Shown: piece by piece, positions 7,028 through 14,426 of the stretch
Layout of the letters: every line of letters starts with the position of its first letter
Numbering within the stretch: the stretch's first letter is position 1
Source of the DNA: JANPJV01 sp031425695
GTDB lineage: Bacteria > Pseudomonadota > Gammaproteobacteria > Xanthomonadales > SZUA-5
Length of the DNA: 14,964 nucleotides
Direction: 5' to 3'
Assembly (NCBI GenBank): GCA_031425695.1
Contig: JANPJV010000049.1
Location: 1-14,964, forward strand
Position numbers and translations under genes: made by a program
The notes under the pieces: generated by a model
Databases searched by the model: none
What the model saw: only the letters and a program-made list of their open reading frames with translations
What the model was told of the DNA's origin: nothing

Positions 7028-9658
7028 TCACACCTCGCGCAATGCCTCCATCGGCGGTACCCGTGCGGCGCGGCGGGCGGGGAGCCAGGCGGCGGTGGTG
7101 GCGATCAGGGCGAGGGCCAGGGGTGTGAGCAGGTAGGCGCTCAGGTTGAAGACCTCGAGTGTCGGGATGAGGGTGCGCAGGAATAGCGAGATGACGAGGC
7201 AGAGCGGCAGGCCGATGAGGACGCCGAGCAGCGCCCATTGAACGGAGCTGCGCGCGCTCAGCAGTACCACGCTGCGCTGGCTGGCACCCAGGGCGAGGCG
7301 AACGGCGAGCTCGCGCGAGCGCTGGGCGAGACTGAAGCTGACCATGCCGTAGAGGCCGATGCAGCTGATCGCGAGCGCGAGCAGGCCCAATCCGCCGGCC
7401 ACCTGGCTGCCGATTACGAAGGGCATGCGCGTGATGCCGAGCAGCGCGTCGAGCGCCAGCACGTCGCAAATGGTGCTGGCGTCGTGCTCGAGGCACACCG
7501 CCTTGATGCGCTCGATTGTCGCCGGCGATGAGTTCCTGACCCGCAACATCAGCTGTCGCGCTTCCGGGCTGCCGAGCGCGGCCGGCAGATAGAGCGCGCT
7601 CTGGTCGGTCCCGAAAAAGAACAGCGATGAGGTGACGTCGGCGGCGACGCCGACCACTTCCACCTGGCGCGCCGGCAGGCGCTCCGGTCCGTCGGCAATC
7701 GTGAGCGCGCGCCCGAGCGGATCCTGGCCCGGCCACAGCGCTTGGGCAGTGGCAGCGCTGATGATCGCGACCGGCAGCGTGCTCTGCGCTTCGCTGGCGT
7801 AGAAGTTGCGGCCATGGACGACACGGATTCCGGCGGTCGCGAAGTACTGGTCATCGACACTGCGCACCGCGAGCGCGAAGCTGCGCTGGTCCACCTGCGC
7901 CGCCAGGCGCGACGGCATTCCAGCCAATGGCAACAGACCGACGGCACTGATGCGCTCGACATCGGGCAAGGCCGCCAGGCTCTGGCGCAGGCGCGCATCG
8001 GGCTTCGGGTGGCCCAGGCTCAGCAGAGGATGCGGGTCGAAGCCGAGGCTGCCCTGCTCCGAGCGCTGCATGTTCGCCAGGATCAGCGCCGACAGCACCA
8101 GCAGAGCCAAGCTCGCAGCCACCTGCGCGGTGATCAGCCACGAGCGCATCCGTGACTGACCGCGGCTCCCCTTCGTAGCGAGCTCGCCGGCACTGCCGAC
8201 ACTGACGCCAGCCCGCAGGATCCGGTGGGCAGTGGTGAGGCCCAGCAGCAGGCCGGCCGCGATCGCCAGCACGGCGGCAAATACAACGACGCGCCAATCC
8301 GGAGCGAGCGGCAGCACCAGCAGCCCCATGTCGGTCGCAACCGACAGCGCCTGGGCGTGCACCAGGTCCACCAGCGGCAGGCACAGCGCGCAGCCGAGCA
8401 TGGCGCTGACGCTGCTGATCGCCAGTGCCTCGGTGAGCAATTGACCGACCACTCGCCCGCGCGAGGCGCCCAGCGAACTGCGCAAGGCAAGCTCGCCCTG
8501 ACGTGCGCTGGCCCGTGCCAGGAACAGATTCACCAGATTCGCGCAGGCCACCAGGAGCAGCAGGATCACCATCGCGAAGCCGAGCTGCCAGAGTGGCCGC
8601 AATTGCTCCACGTCGGCCGCTGGCAGGACGCTGGTCCGACGCTCCACGTTGACTCCGCCGAGCTTGCGCCCCGAGTTGGCGGAAGGTGGCAGATGCCCGA
8701 CCGCTGAGCTCAAGGCCGACTGCACCGCATCGCGGCCGACGGCAGGGTCGAGTACGCCATTGAGCTCGTAGTACGGCAGGAGCTCCGGGTCGTTGCCGGC
8801 TTCCCGCGCCAGCGCGTCGTTGGCGGCGTTCGCGAGCCACAGATGCGGTGGCATCCAGCCGATGCCGACGAATTCGGGCCCCATTACCCCGACGACGGTG
8901 AAATCCCGGCCCTGCAGGCGCAGGCGCTTGCCGAGGACGGCTGGGTCGTTCTGCGTCAGGCGCCGCCAGCCGGCCTGGCTCAGCACGACCACGGGCGGCG
9001 CGTCGGGACGATCGTCGTCGCTGTTCAGTACCCGCCCGAAGCTCGTGCTGCCGCCGAGCACGGCGAACCAGTTGCCGCTCACTGCCTGCCCGAGCGCCGG
9101 GAGGGAGCGCTGTTCGCCACGCAGCGGCAACTGTACCGAGCGCGAAACCAGCAACGCCGCGAGCCCATGATCCGATGACTCGAGCGCGCGGATCTCGGAC
9201 GGGCTCCAACCGACGTTGCGATGTTGCTCGTCGAGCCCGTGGATATCGACCAGGCCCTCGGCATTGAGGACCGCAGGCGCGCGTCCGGCATAGGCGCTCC
9301 ACACACAGTAGAGCGCCGCGTTGACGCCGATGGCCAGGCCGAGCGTCGCCATTGCTGTCAGCGCGAAGCTCGGTGTCCGCAGCAGGCTGCGCCACGCGAA
9401 GCGCAGGTCGCCACTCAGCTGGTCGATCCAGGCGAGACCGCGTGCCGCGCGCACATCGTCCTTGTGCAGCTCACGCATGCCGAGATCGAGCCGCGCCTGG
9501 CGCCGGGCCTCGGTCTCCGGGAGCCCGCGCCGCATCAGTGTCTCAACATGCATCTCCAGGTGGAACGCGAGCTCTTCGTCGAGCTCGGCGTCGAAGCGCC
9601 CCCGATTGCGCATGGCGGCCATCCGCGAGCGCAGCTTTCTCCACACCTGCACGGTCAT
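7028..9658 (-). CDS. ADOP-type ABC transporter permease (MacB/FtsX fold, orphan)
   Basis: An 876-residue inner-membrane permease of the duplicated MacB/FtsX type. The soluble N-terminus has LDEELAFHLEMHVETLMRRG and GLPETEARRQARLDLG, the mark of the ADOP ('acidobacterial duplicated orphan permease') family. TM1 lies at ~98-122 (FALTAMATLGLAIGVNAALY), followed by a periplasmic core domain, an FtsX-like helical block (VILLLLVACANLVNLFLARASAR), a second periplasmic domain, a second FtsX block, and the ending RRAARVPPMEALREV. Family members usually sit behind a PadR regulator and lack an ATPase neighbour; both are true here. The start ATG 9656-9658 overlaps the padR stop as ATGA; the frame is open further upstream, but that part lies inside padR. 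Substrate and energy source are unknown. Export or cell-envelope stress is a guess from MacB relatives. Confidence 0.88.
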   Translation of the reverse strand: MTVQVWRKLRSRMAAMRNRGRFDAELDEELAFHLEMHVETLMRRGLPETEARRQARLDLGMRELHKDDVRAARGLAWIDQLSGDLRFAWRSLLRTPSFALTAMATLGLAIGVNAALYCVWSAYAGRAPAVLNAEGLVDIHGLDEQHRNVGWSPSEIRALESSDHGLAALLVSRSVQLPLRGEQRSLPALGQAVSGNWFAVLGGSTSFGRVLNSDDDRPDAPPVVVLSQAGWRRLTQNDPAVLGKRLRLQGRDFTVVGVMGPEFVGIGWMPPHLWLANAANDALAREAGNDPELLPYYELNGVLDPAVGRDAVQSALSSAVGHLPPSANSGRKLGGVNVERRTSVLPAADVEQLRPLWQLGFAMVILLLLVACANLVNLFLARASARQGELALRSSLGASRGRVVGQLLTEALAISSVSAMLGCALCLPLVDLVHAQALSVATDMGLLVLPLAPDWRVVVFAAVLAIAAGLLLGLTTAHRILRAGVSVGSAGELATKGSRGQSRMRSWLITAQVAASLALLVLSALILANMQRSEQGSLGFDPHPLLSLGHPKPDARLRQSLAALPDVERISAVGLLPLAGMPSRLAAQVDQRSFALAVRSVDDQYFATAGIRVVHGRNFYASEAQSTLPVAIISAATAQALWPGQDPLGRALTIADGPERLPARQVEVVGVAADVTSSLFFFGTDQSALYLPAALGSPEARQLMLRVRNSSPATIERIKAVCLEHDASTICDVLALDALLGITRMPFVIGSQVAGGLGLLALAISCIGLYGMVSFSLAQRSRELAVRLALGASQRSVVLLSARSSVQWALLGVLIGLPLCLVISLFLRTLIPTLEVFNLSAYLLTPLALALIATTAAWLPARRAARVPPMEALREV

Positions 9659-10023
9659 GCGCCGCCCTCCGGCAGTGCGCTGCCGAGCAACCGCTCCATG
9701 GCCTCGACCATGCGCCGCCAATCACTCAGGTTGCGCTCGAACTGGGCGCGGCCCGCAACGGTCAACTGATAGAACTTGGCGCGCCGCTTGTTTTCCGAAA
9801 GGCCCCAGGTCGACTCGATGAAGCCCTGGTGTTCCAGCCGCGCCAGCGCCGGATACAAAGCGCCCTGCTCGATCATCAACGCGCCGCGCGACACTGACTG
9901 GATGCGCAGCAACAGCCCATAGCCGTGCTCCTGCCCGAGCGAAACCGCCTTGAGCACCAGCATGTCGAGTGTGCCTGGCAGCACCGGGCTCGGGCCATCC
10001 TGCGGTCGAACCGAAGAGTGCAT
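9655..10023 (-). CDS. PadR-family transcriptional regulator
   Basis: A 122-residue winged-helix regulator. PadR features are LPGTLDMLVLKAVSLGQEHGYG (first helix), GALYPALARLEHQGFIES (recognition helix), the wing ENKRRAKFYQLTVAGR, and a C-terminal dimerisation helix (FERNLSDWRRMVEAMERLL). It is first in an operon with the ADOP permease (ATGA overlap), so it most likely represses its own operon; PadR proteins typically release DNA on binding a small molecule. ATG 10021-10023 is chosen because AGGTGA lies 6 nt upstream. A palindrome covers that ribosome site and the likely transcription start (see the operator entry). The ligand cannot be read from the sequence. Confidence 0.92.
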   Translation of the reverse strand: MHSSVRPQDGPSPVLPGTLDMLVLKAVSLGQEHGYGLLLRIQSVSRGALMIEQGALYPALARLEHQGFIESTWGLSENKRRAKFYQLTVAGRAQFERNLSDWRRMVEAMERLLGSALPEGGA

Positions 10024-10029
10024 CGCGCT

Positions 10030-10050
10030 TCACCTAACCAGATTAGGTGA
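10030..10050 (-). promoter_or_regulatory. Palindromic operator of padR overlapping its Shine-Dalgarno
   Basis: The arms TCACCTAA (10030-10037) and TTAGGTGA (10043-10050) form a perfect 8+8 bp palindrome around a 5-bp centre (CCAGA). It lies between the -10 of the padR promoter and the padR ATG. Its size and dyad shape suit autoregulation by PadR (inference from the family). On the mRNA, the proximal arm reads TTAGGTGA and its AGGTGA is the ribosome site, 6 nt before the ATG. If the transcript begins at the expected point, only part of the distal arm would be in the RNA. Confidence 0.7.
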
Positions 10051-10078
10051 ATGTTAGCGCCTTCTCCTAAGCTGTCAA
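10051..10078 (-). promoter_or_regulatory. Sigma70-type promoter of the padR-permease operon
   Basis: Reading the minus strand, TTGACA (10078-10073, perfect -35) is followed after 16 bp by TAACAT (10056-10051), which matches 4 of 6 bases of the -10 consensus. Transcription would start near 10044, inside the palindrome that begins next to the -10, so a bound regulator would block initiation. The leader would be about 20 nt long. Confidence 0.65.
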
Positions 10079-10114
10079 GGAGAGCGTGCGGGTGAGGCCA
10101 CCGCCGCCTCAAAC

Positions 10115-10269
10115 GTAGGTCATGTTGCGCCCGCGCGCGCTTGGAAAGGGCACTCTGCTAGATCGGGCGCTACTTGACGCCGATGCGTGGGATGGCGCGC
10201 AGATGTCAAGTAGCGCCCGATTTGCCACCGCGCGAACAGCAATCGGTACGCGGGCGCAACCTGACCTAC
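10115..10269. repeat. GTAG-type REPIN (inverted REP doublet), copy 2
   Basis: Same architecture as the element at 359-498. Outer arms 10115-10135 and 10249-10269 match at 20 of 21 positions, with GTAG at each outer end. Inner arms 10162-10178 and 10205-10221 (ATCGGGCGCTACTTGAC and complement) are a perfect 17-bp inverted repeat around a 26-nt loop. Compared with copy 1, the inner stem has changed G-C to T-A at one position on both strands, so pairing is kept. Spacers and loops are largely unrelated between the copies. It lies between the antiporter stop (14 bp away) and the padR promoter, so a terminator or insulator effect is possible. Confidence 0.85.
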
Positions 10270-10283
10270 GAAAAGCTCCCGCC

Positions 10284-11570
10284 TTACGCCGAGCTGCGTG
10301 CCTCGTCCGGGATCCTGGCGCCGGACCGCTTGAGCTCGCGGCGGCGTTCGGTATCGAGGTATTGCATGATCCGGGTGCCGGTGAGGCCGTGCACGATGAT
10401 CGAGACCAGCACCACGAAACTCACCGTGGCCCACAGGAACCTGGGACCGGGGAAGACTTCCTGGTTGAGTGCAAAAGCCAGGTAGTAGAACGACCCGACC
10501 CCGCGCACGCCGAACGCGCTGACGGCCAGTCGCTCGCGCCACGGCAAGGCACTGCCGACCATGGCGAGCATGCCGGCCAGCGGGCGGACCACGAGCACGA
10601 AGACCAGGCCGAACACCGCGGCCTGCCATGTCAGCGCGTCGAGGATGCCATTCGCGATCGCGGCCCCGAACAGCAGCAGCACGACGGTCATCATCAGCCG
10701 TTCCACCTGCTCGGCGAACAGGTTCAGCGTCCCGTGGAACTCATGGCTGCGCTCGTAGTGACGGATCGATGCGGCAGCGATGAAGACGGCGAGGAAGCCG
10801 TAGCCGTGGAAGGCCTCGCAGACGCCGTAGACCAAGAGGGTGATCGCGAGCGCAGCGATGCCATCTTCAGTCTGGGCGATGCGCGTTCCCACGTTCATGC
10901 GGAACATGAAATGCATGAGCAGATAGCCAAGACCCCAGCCGATCCCGATACCGGCGACCACGCGGTAGAGCACGTCGAGCCAGAGCCACTTGCCGACCCA
11001 CGAGAAGTCGCCGGCCGCCGCGCCAGCCAATGCAATTGCAAGCCAGACGAACGGAAACGCCAGGCCATCGTTGAGCCCAGCCTCGGAGGTCAGCGCGAGA
11101 CGGACCGGATCTTCCTTGCCAGTACCCGGAGGGCCGACCTGGACATCCGCAGCCAGCACCGGATCCGTGGGCGCCAGCAATGCGCCGATCAGGAAAGCGG
11201 ATGCCAGGCCCAGCCCGAGCAGCCAGTAGCCGAGAGCCACTCCCGCGACGATGCACAGTGGCATGGCGATGCCGAGCAGGCGCCAGGTCGAGTTCCAGCG
11301 CTTCCAGCCCATCGGCGTGTCGATGCGCAAGCCACCGCTGGTCAGCGCGATCAGCACGACCAACTCAGTCAAACGCTCGATGCCAACCTTGTACGAACGC
11401 GGGTCGGCATCTGCAAACGGCAGTCCGCGCGAAAGGCTGTAGATCGCGAAGCCGATCGCCACGTAGACGATTGGAAAAGTCAGCAGCCGGCGCTTCAGCA
11501 GATGCGGCAACCAGGCTGCCCCGATCAATACCAGCCCGAGGACTCCCAGGGTCAGCTTGTAGAAGTCCAT
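10284..11570 (-). CDS. CPA1-family cation/proton antiporter (NhaP-like)
   Basis: A 428-residue inner-membrane protein with about 12 hydrophobic helices. It has the CPA1 signatures LIGALLAPTDPVLAADVQVG (Asp136 in APTDP) and TSEAGLNDGLAFPFV (Asn167-Asp168), the ion-binding ND pair of Na+/H+ exchangers. It should exchange Na+ or K+ for protons and help pH or salt homeostasis; the ion cannot be read from sequence. It ends in a short basic cytoplasmic tail (YLDTERRRELKRSGARIPDE) rather than a long regulatory domain. ATG 11568-11570 has only a poor ribosome site. It starts 30 bp after the stop of the CBS-domain gene in the same direction, so the two are probably co-transcribed and translation may be partly coupled. 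Confidence 0.92.
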   Translation of the reverse strand: MDFYKLTLGVLGLVLIGAAWLPHLLKRRLLTFPIVYVAIGFAIYSLSRGLPFADADPRSYKVGIERLTELVVLIALTSGGLRIDTPMGWKRWNSTWRLLGIAMPLCIVAGVALGYWLLGLGLASAFLIGALLAPTDPVLAADVQVGPPGTGKEDPVRLALTSEAGLNDGLAFPFVWLAIALAGAAAGDFSWVGKWLWLDVLYRVVAGIGIGWGLGYLLMHFMFRMNVGTRIAQTEDGIAALAITLLVYGVCEAFHGYGFLAVFIAAASIRHYERSHEFHGTLNLFAEQVERLMMTVVLLLFGAAIANGILDALTWQAAVFGLVFVLVVRPLAGMLAMVGSALPWRERLAVSAFGVRGVGSFYYLAFALNQEVFPGPRFLWATVSFVVLVSIIVHGLTGTRIMQYLDTERRRELKRSGARIPDEARSSA

Positions 11571-11600
11571 CGTCAGTCAGGAATTATATTTCGGAAATCC

Positions 11601-12026
11601 TTAAGCGGCAGTCGAAACCTCTTTGACCACCTCCACCGTTTCAGCAGCGTCGGCGCAACGCGCTACGTCCGCGAGCGAGACGATTCCGCAGATACGCCCG
11701 GTCGAATCGACCACCGGCACGCGACGGATCTTGGCCGATTCCATCACTTCGCAACATTCGCGCAGGGTGGTGTCCGACGTTACGGTGATGCACGGCGTCG
11801 ACATGCACTCGCCGGCGACTGATTCCAGCGGATTCTGGCCATGGGCGACCATGCGCACGGTTATGTCCCGGTCGGTGATCACACCGACGGGGCGATGCGA
11901 ACTGACATCGTCGATCACCGGAATCTGTCCACAGTCATTGTCCAGCATGAGCTTGGCTACATCACGCAGGGAGGTCATTGGCGTGCAACAGGCGGGATTG
12001 GTGGTCATCACGGATTGAACGGTCAT
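11601..12026 (-). CDS. CBS-domain-pair protein
   Basis: A 141-residue soluble protein made of two CBS motifs and little else. CBS1 spans ~1-62 (VMTTNPACCTPMTSLRDVAK, QIPVID, PVGVITDRDI) and CBS2 ~70-125 (CMSTPCITVTSDTTLRECCE, RRVPVVD, GIVSLADVAR). CBS pairs bind adenine nucleotides (AMP, ATP, SAM) and act as energy or ionic-strength sensors. Being upstream of an antiporter suggests it may tune that transporter, as fused CBS domains do in other ion transporters; this is inference from context. Start ATG 12024-12026 has AGGAGA six bases upstream. The frame runs open to 12245 but the extension lacks CBS character. It is Cys-rich for its size (Cys at 13, 14, 32, 74, 79, 91, 92, 113 and 124), which may be worth a look for redox control. 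Confidence 0.9.
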   Translation of the reverse strand: MTVQSVMTTNPACCTPMTSLRDVAKLMLDNDCGQIPVIDDVSSHRPVGVITDRDITVRMVAHGQNPLESVAGECMSTPCITVTSDTTLRECCEVMESAKIRRVPVVDSTGRICGIVSLADVARCADAAETVEVVKEVSTAA

Positions 12027-12288
12027 GCGGGTTCTCCTGGGGACTCGAGCGGATCGAAAAAGCCTTGGGCGCCGACGCCGAGCGCACACGCCCAGCTCGG
12101 CCTGTGGCAAAGAATGCATCCGTAGATGTGCAGACTTTGTACGCCAACGTACGTTCTTGATGGATCCGAGGCACCAAACTGAACCCCAGCTGCGAAGCGC
12201 ACCCCGCGCGTCCAAAATGTGCATGAAACCGCACGCTGTCCTCACGGCCCTGCAACTACGTTGCGGGGATCGTCAACGGAGTACACGC
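12027..12288. promoter_or_regulatory. Divergent intergenic region with a leader hairpin
   Basis: This region lies between the CBS gene (minus) and the secreted-protein gene (plus) and must hold both promoters. I see no strong -35/-10 pair. The clear structure is a short hairpin at 12248-12268: CCCTGCAAC, loop TAC, GTTGCGGGG, nine pairs with one G-T wobble. It lies 20 nt before the ATG of the plus-strand gene, so it would be in that mRNA's leader. Confidence 0.4.
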
Positions 12289-13257
12289 ATGCTCAAGTGC
12301 CCGCTTAATCTCGCCATCGCATTGTTGCTCGGCGCCACTTGTGCCGACGCGATGGCCGCCCCGCTCAATTGCGCCGATTTCGTGAACAGCGGGTCGGTGA
12401 TGCCGCGCGACTATGCGCTTGCCTGCGCAGTACCCGCGCCGTCGACCTCGGTCAGTTCCAATGATCGCGCGCAGCCGACCGACCTCGGCTATGCAATCGA
12501 CATCTTCGGCAGCGATACCCGCCCGCGGGATCGCATGTATACCTTCCCGCTGAATAACTTCGCCAACCAGACGTTCGACAACAGCTCCCAGCCTTTCATC
12601 TACGGCGCTGATTTCATGCCCGATGGCCTCGGTTTCTACGGCGTCATTTCCGAGAGCGCCGGACAGTTTCCGCGGTCGATCGGACTGATCAACGCTGGCA
12701 CCTTCTTCCTCAAGGGCGAGCTGGTCGGTGTGCCGGTCAATGACAACATCAACGGATTCGCGATCGACCCGCGCAGCGGCGTTGCCTATCTCACCACCAG
12801 TGGTGGCAGCCCGCCGGTGACACGCCTGTTCACCGTCAACGTGAACACGGGAGCCTCGACTTTGGTGGGCGTGGTGGACGCCCCGACGAACGAGACCACT
12901 GGCACCATCATGATCTCCATCGCGATCAACTGCGAAGGGCGTCTCTACGGGCACAACATCACCGACGACTCGCTGTACGTGATCAACCGGAACACCGCCA
13001 TCGCCAGCTTCGTCGGGTCCCATGGCCTCGACGCCAACTTTGCCCAGGGCATGGATTTCGACAACAGCACCGGCGAACTCTACGTATTCATGATGCTCAA
13101 TTCCGGCGAGAACCGGTTCGGTCTCTTCAGCCTGGAAAATGGTGGTTTCACGACCCTTTCCAACAACAACCCCCGAGGCGAGTTCGAAGGCGCCATCCCG
13201 ACCTTCTGCCCAGAAGCGGTCTCGCTGTTCGCCAACGGGTTCGAGGACGGCGGCTGA
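12289..13257 (+). CDS. Secreted propeller-like protein with C-terminal FANGFE motif
   Basis: A 322-residue protein with a Sec signal peptide: basic start (MLKCP), hydrophobic core LNLAIALLLGATC and A-M-A cleavage site near residue 23. The mature part has repeated blade-like stretches (GFAIDPRSGVAYLTTS, RLFTVNVNTGASTLVG, MDFDNSTGELYVFMM), typical of beta-propeller or YncE-like lookups, but no enzymatic motif I can name. It ends AVSLFANGFEDGG. From memory, an F-x-x-G-F-E tail recurs at the very C-terminus of many exported proteins of this bacterial group, which suggests a shared sorting or anchoring signal. ATG 12289 is chosen for its GGAG 7 nt upstream and the signal peptide right after it; the frame itself is open from 12025. 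Function unknown. Confidence 0.8.
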   Translation: MLKCPLNLAIALLLGATCADAMAAPLNCADFVNSGSVMPRDYALACAVPAPSTSVSSNDRAQPTDLGYAIDIFGSDTRPRDRMYTFPLNNFANQTFDNSSQPFIYGADFMPDGLGFYGVISESAGQFPRSIGLINAGTFFLKGELVGVPVNDNINGFAIDPRSGVAYLTTSGGSPPVTRLFTVNVNTGASTLVGVVDAPTNETTGTIMISIAINCEGRLYGHNITDDSLYVINRNTAIASFVGSHGLDANFAQGMDFDNSTGELYVFMMLNSGENRFGLFSLENGGFTTLSNNNPRGEFEGAIPTFCPEAVSLFANGFEDGG

Positions 13258-13306
13258 AGGCTTTTGCCGCCGCCAGAGCGTCTTTAACAAGAAACAAAGC
13301 TGGGCA

Positions 13307-13470
13307 GAGCGATTGGCCACAAAAGGCACAAAGGGTACAAAAAAAGAGCTTTGAACGCGGACGGCCGGGGCTCTGCGCTGGGCCCGCCGGTCGCTCGATG
13401 GCAAGCGCGCTTGGTCCGCCATCGCTTTTTTTCATCCGCTACTTTTGTATCTTCTGGTGGCCAATCGCTC
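13307..13470. repeat. Inverted repeat with 14-bp perfect outer arms between convergent genes
   Basis: Arms GAGCGATTGGCCAC (13307-13320) and its complement (13457-13470) are perfect. Inside them are A-rich GGCACAAAGGGTACAAAAAAAG and a matching T-rich TTTTTTTCATCC...TTTTGTATC block, pairing only in part. The centre (~13355-13420) is GC-rich. It lies between the secreted-protein stop and the diguanylate cyclase stop, so it may end both transcripts. From memory, GGCCACAAAAGGCACAAA repeats occur widely in bacterial intergenic DNA, so it may be a worn dispersed element. Confidence 0.75.
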
Positions 13471-13496
13471 TTGCGTCTCTGCTCGCCTGCAAGAGT

Positions 13497-14426
13497 TCAA
13501 CCGACCGCGCGACGAACTCCGCCACGGCCCGACTTGGGGAAATGGTTGACGACCTCGATGCGGTTGCGGCCGGCGTGCTTGGCGCGATACAGGGCGGCGT
13601 CGGCGATGGCGATAAGGGCTTGCGGGTCTACCGCGTCTTCGGCGCGGGTGGCCACGACGCCGACGCTGACTGTCACGGGGATATCGTTTTCGCCCAACGG
13701 GATCGGGCGTTCCGCCATGACCCGGCGAATGCGCTCTGCCAGCATCGTGGCCTGGCGTGCGCTCGCACATGGAGCCACCAGCAAAAACTCTTCTCCCCCG
13801 TAGCGCCCGACGCGATCATAGGGACGAAAGCTGCTGAGCATGCGTTTGGCGGCTTCCTGCAGCACCAGGTCACCGACGGCGTGTCCATGAGTGTCGTTGA
13901 CTTCCTTGAAATGGTCGACGTCCACCAGAAAGATCGCCAATCCAATGCCCTCGCGAGCGCTGCGATGAATTTCCTGGTTGAGTCCGTCAACGATCGCGCC
14001 TCGATTAAGAAGCCCGGTAAGCCGGTCATGCAGTGCCAGCTCACGTAATTCTTTGTGCAAGGCCAGCATACGGGCCGCGGCATGCAGACGCGCTTCGAGA
14101 TGCTCAGGCTCAAAAGGCTTGTTCATGAAATCATCGGCACCTGCGGAAATGCCGTCTCGATAATCGTGTTCTCCGCATTTGGAGGTCACCAGGATTATAT
14201 ACAGATAGTCCAGCCCGCCTTGACTACGAATATGCCGACACAGGCTAGGACCATCCAGGTGCGGCATCATCCAGTCAGAGATCAGGATGTCGAATGAAGC
14301 ATTTGCCAGCCGCTCCGCCGCTTCCGCGCCGTCACTTGCCAACGTCACCGCGTGCCCGAGCTCCTGCAGCCGGTTGCCAAGCAGCAGCCGAAATGCGTCG
14401 TTATCGTCCGCAACCAGGATTTTCAT
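13497..14426 (-). CDS. Response regulator with diguanylate cyclase output (REC-GGDEF, PleD/WspR-like)
   Basis: A 309-residue cytoplasmic two-domain protein that makes cyclic di-GMP from two GTP under control of a phosphorelay. The receiver (1-~118) has the acidic pair Asp7/Asp8, phospho-acceptor Asp51 in ILISDWMMPHLDG, Thr81 and Lys103 (NKPFEP). A short helical linker leads to the GGDEF domain (~135-295) with DRLTGLLNR, VDVDHFKEVND, and the active-site RYGGEEFLLV (GGEEF at 210-214). The inhibitory site RxxD (RPYD, 201-204) lies five residues before GGEEF, so product feedback is likely. All key residues for phosphorylation and catalysis are present. ATG 14424-14426 has GAGG about 6 nt upstream. 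No histidine kinase lies in the window, so the partner is elsewhere. Confidence 0.95.
   Translation of the reverse strand: MKILVADDNDAFRLLLGNRLQELGHAVTLASDGAEAAERLANASFDILISDWMMPHLDGPSLCRHIRSQGGLDYLYIILVTSKCGEHDYRDGISAGADDFMNKPFEPEHLEARLHAAARMLALHKELRELALHDRLTGLLNRGAIVDGLNQEIHRSAREGIGLAIFLVDVDHFKEVNDTHGHAVGDLVLQEAAKRMLSSFRPYDRVGRYGGEEFLLVAPCASARQATMLAERIRRVMAERPIPLGENDIPVTVSVGVVATRAEDAVDPQALIAIADAALYRAKHAGRNRIEVVNHFPKSGRGGVRRAVG

Noticed and set aside
7851..9395. 514-codon minus-strand frame inside the permease gene
   Set aside because: Same strand but another frame than the ADOP permease; extremely Arg/Ala/Gly-rich with no motifs.
10122..11822. 566-codon open frame on the plus strand across the antiporter
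   Set aside because: It is antisense to a clear CPA1 antiporter and CBS gene, has no family resemblance and is rich in Arg/Gln/Asp as expected for a shadow frame in GC-rich DNA.
12256..13422. 388-codon minus-strand frame opposite the secreted protein
   Set aside because: The plus strand has a signal peptide, ribosome site and a family-like C-terminus; the minus frame has none of these and runs into the inverted repeat.
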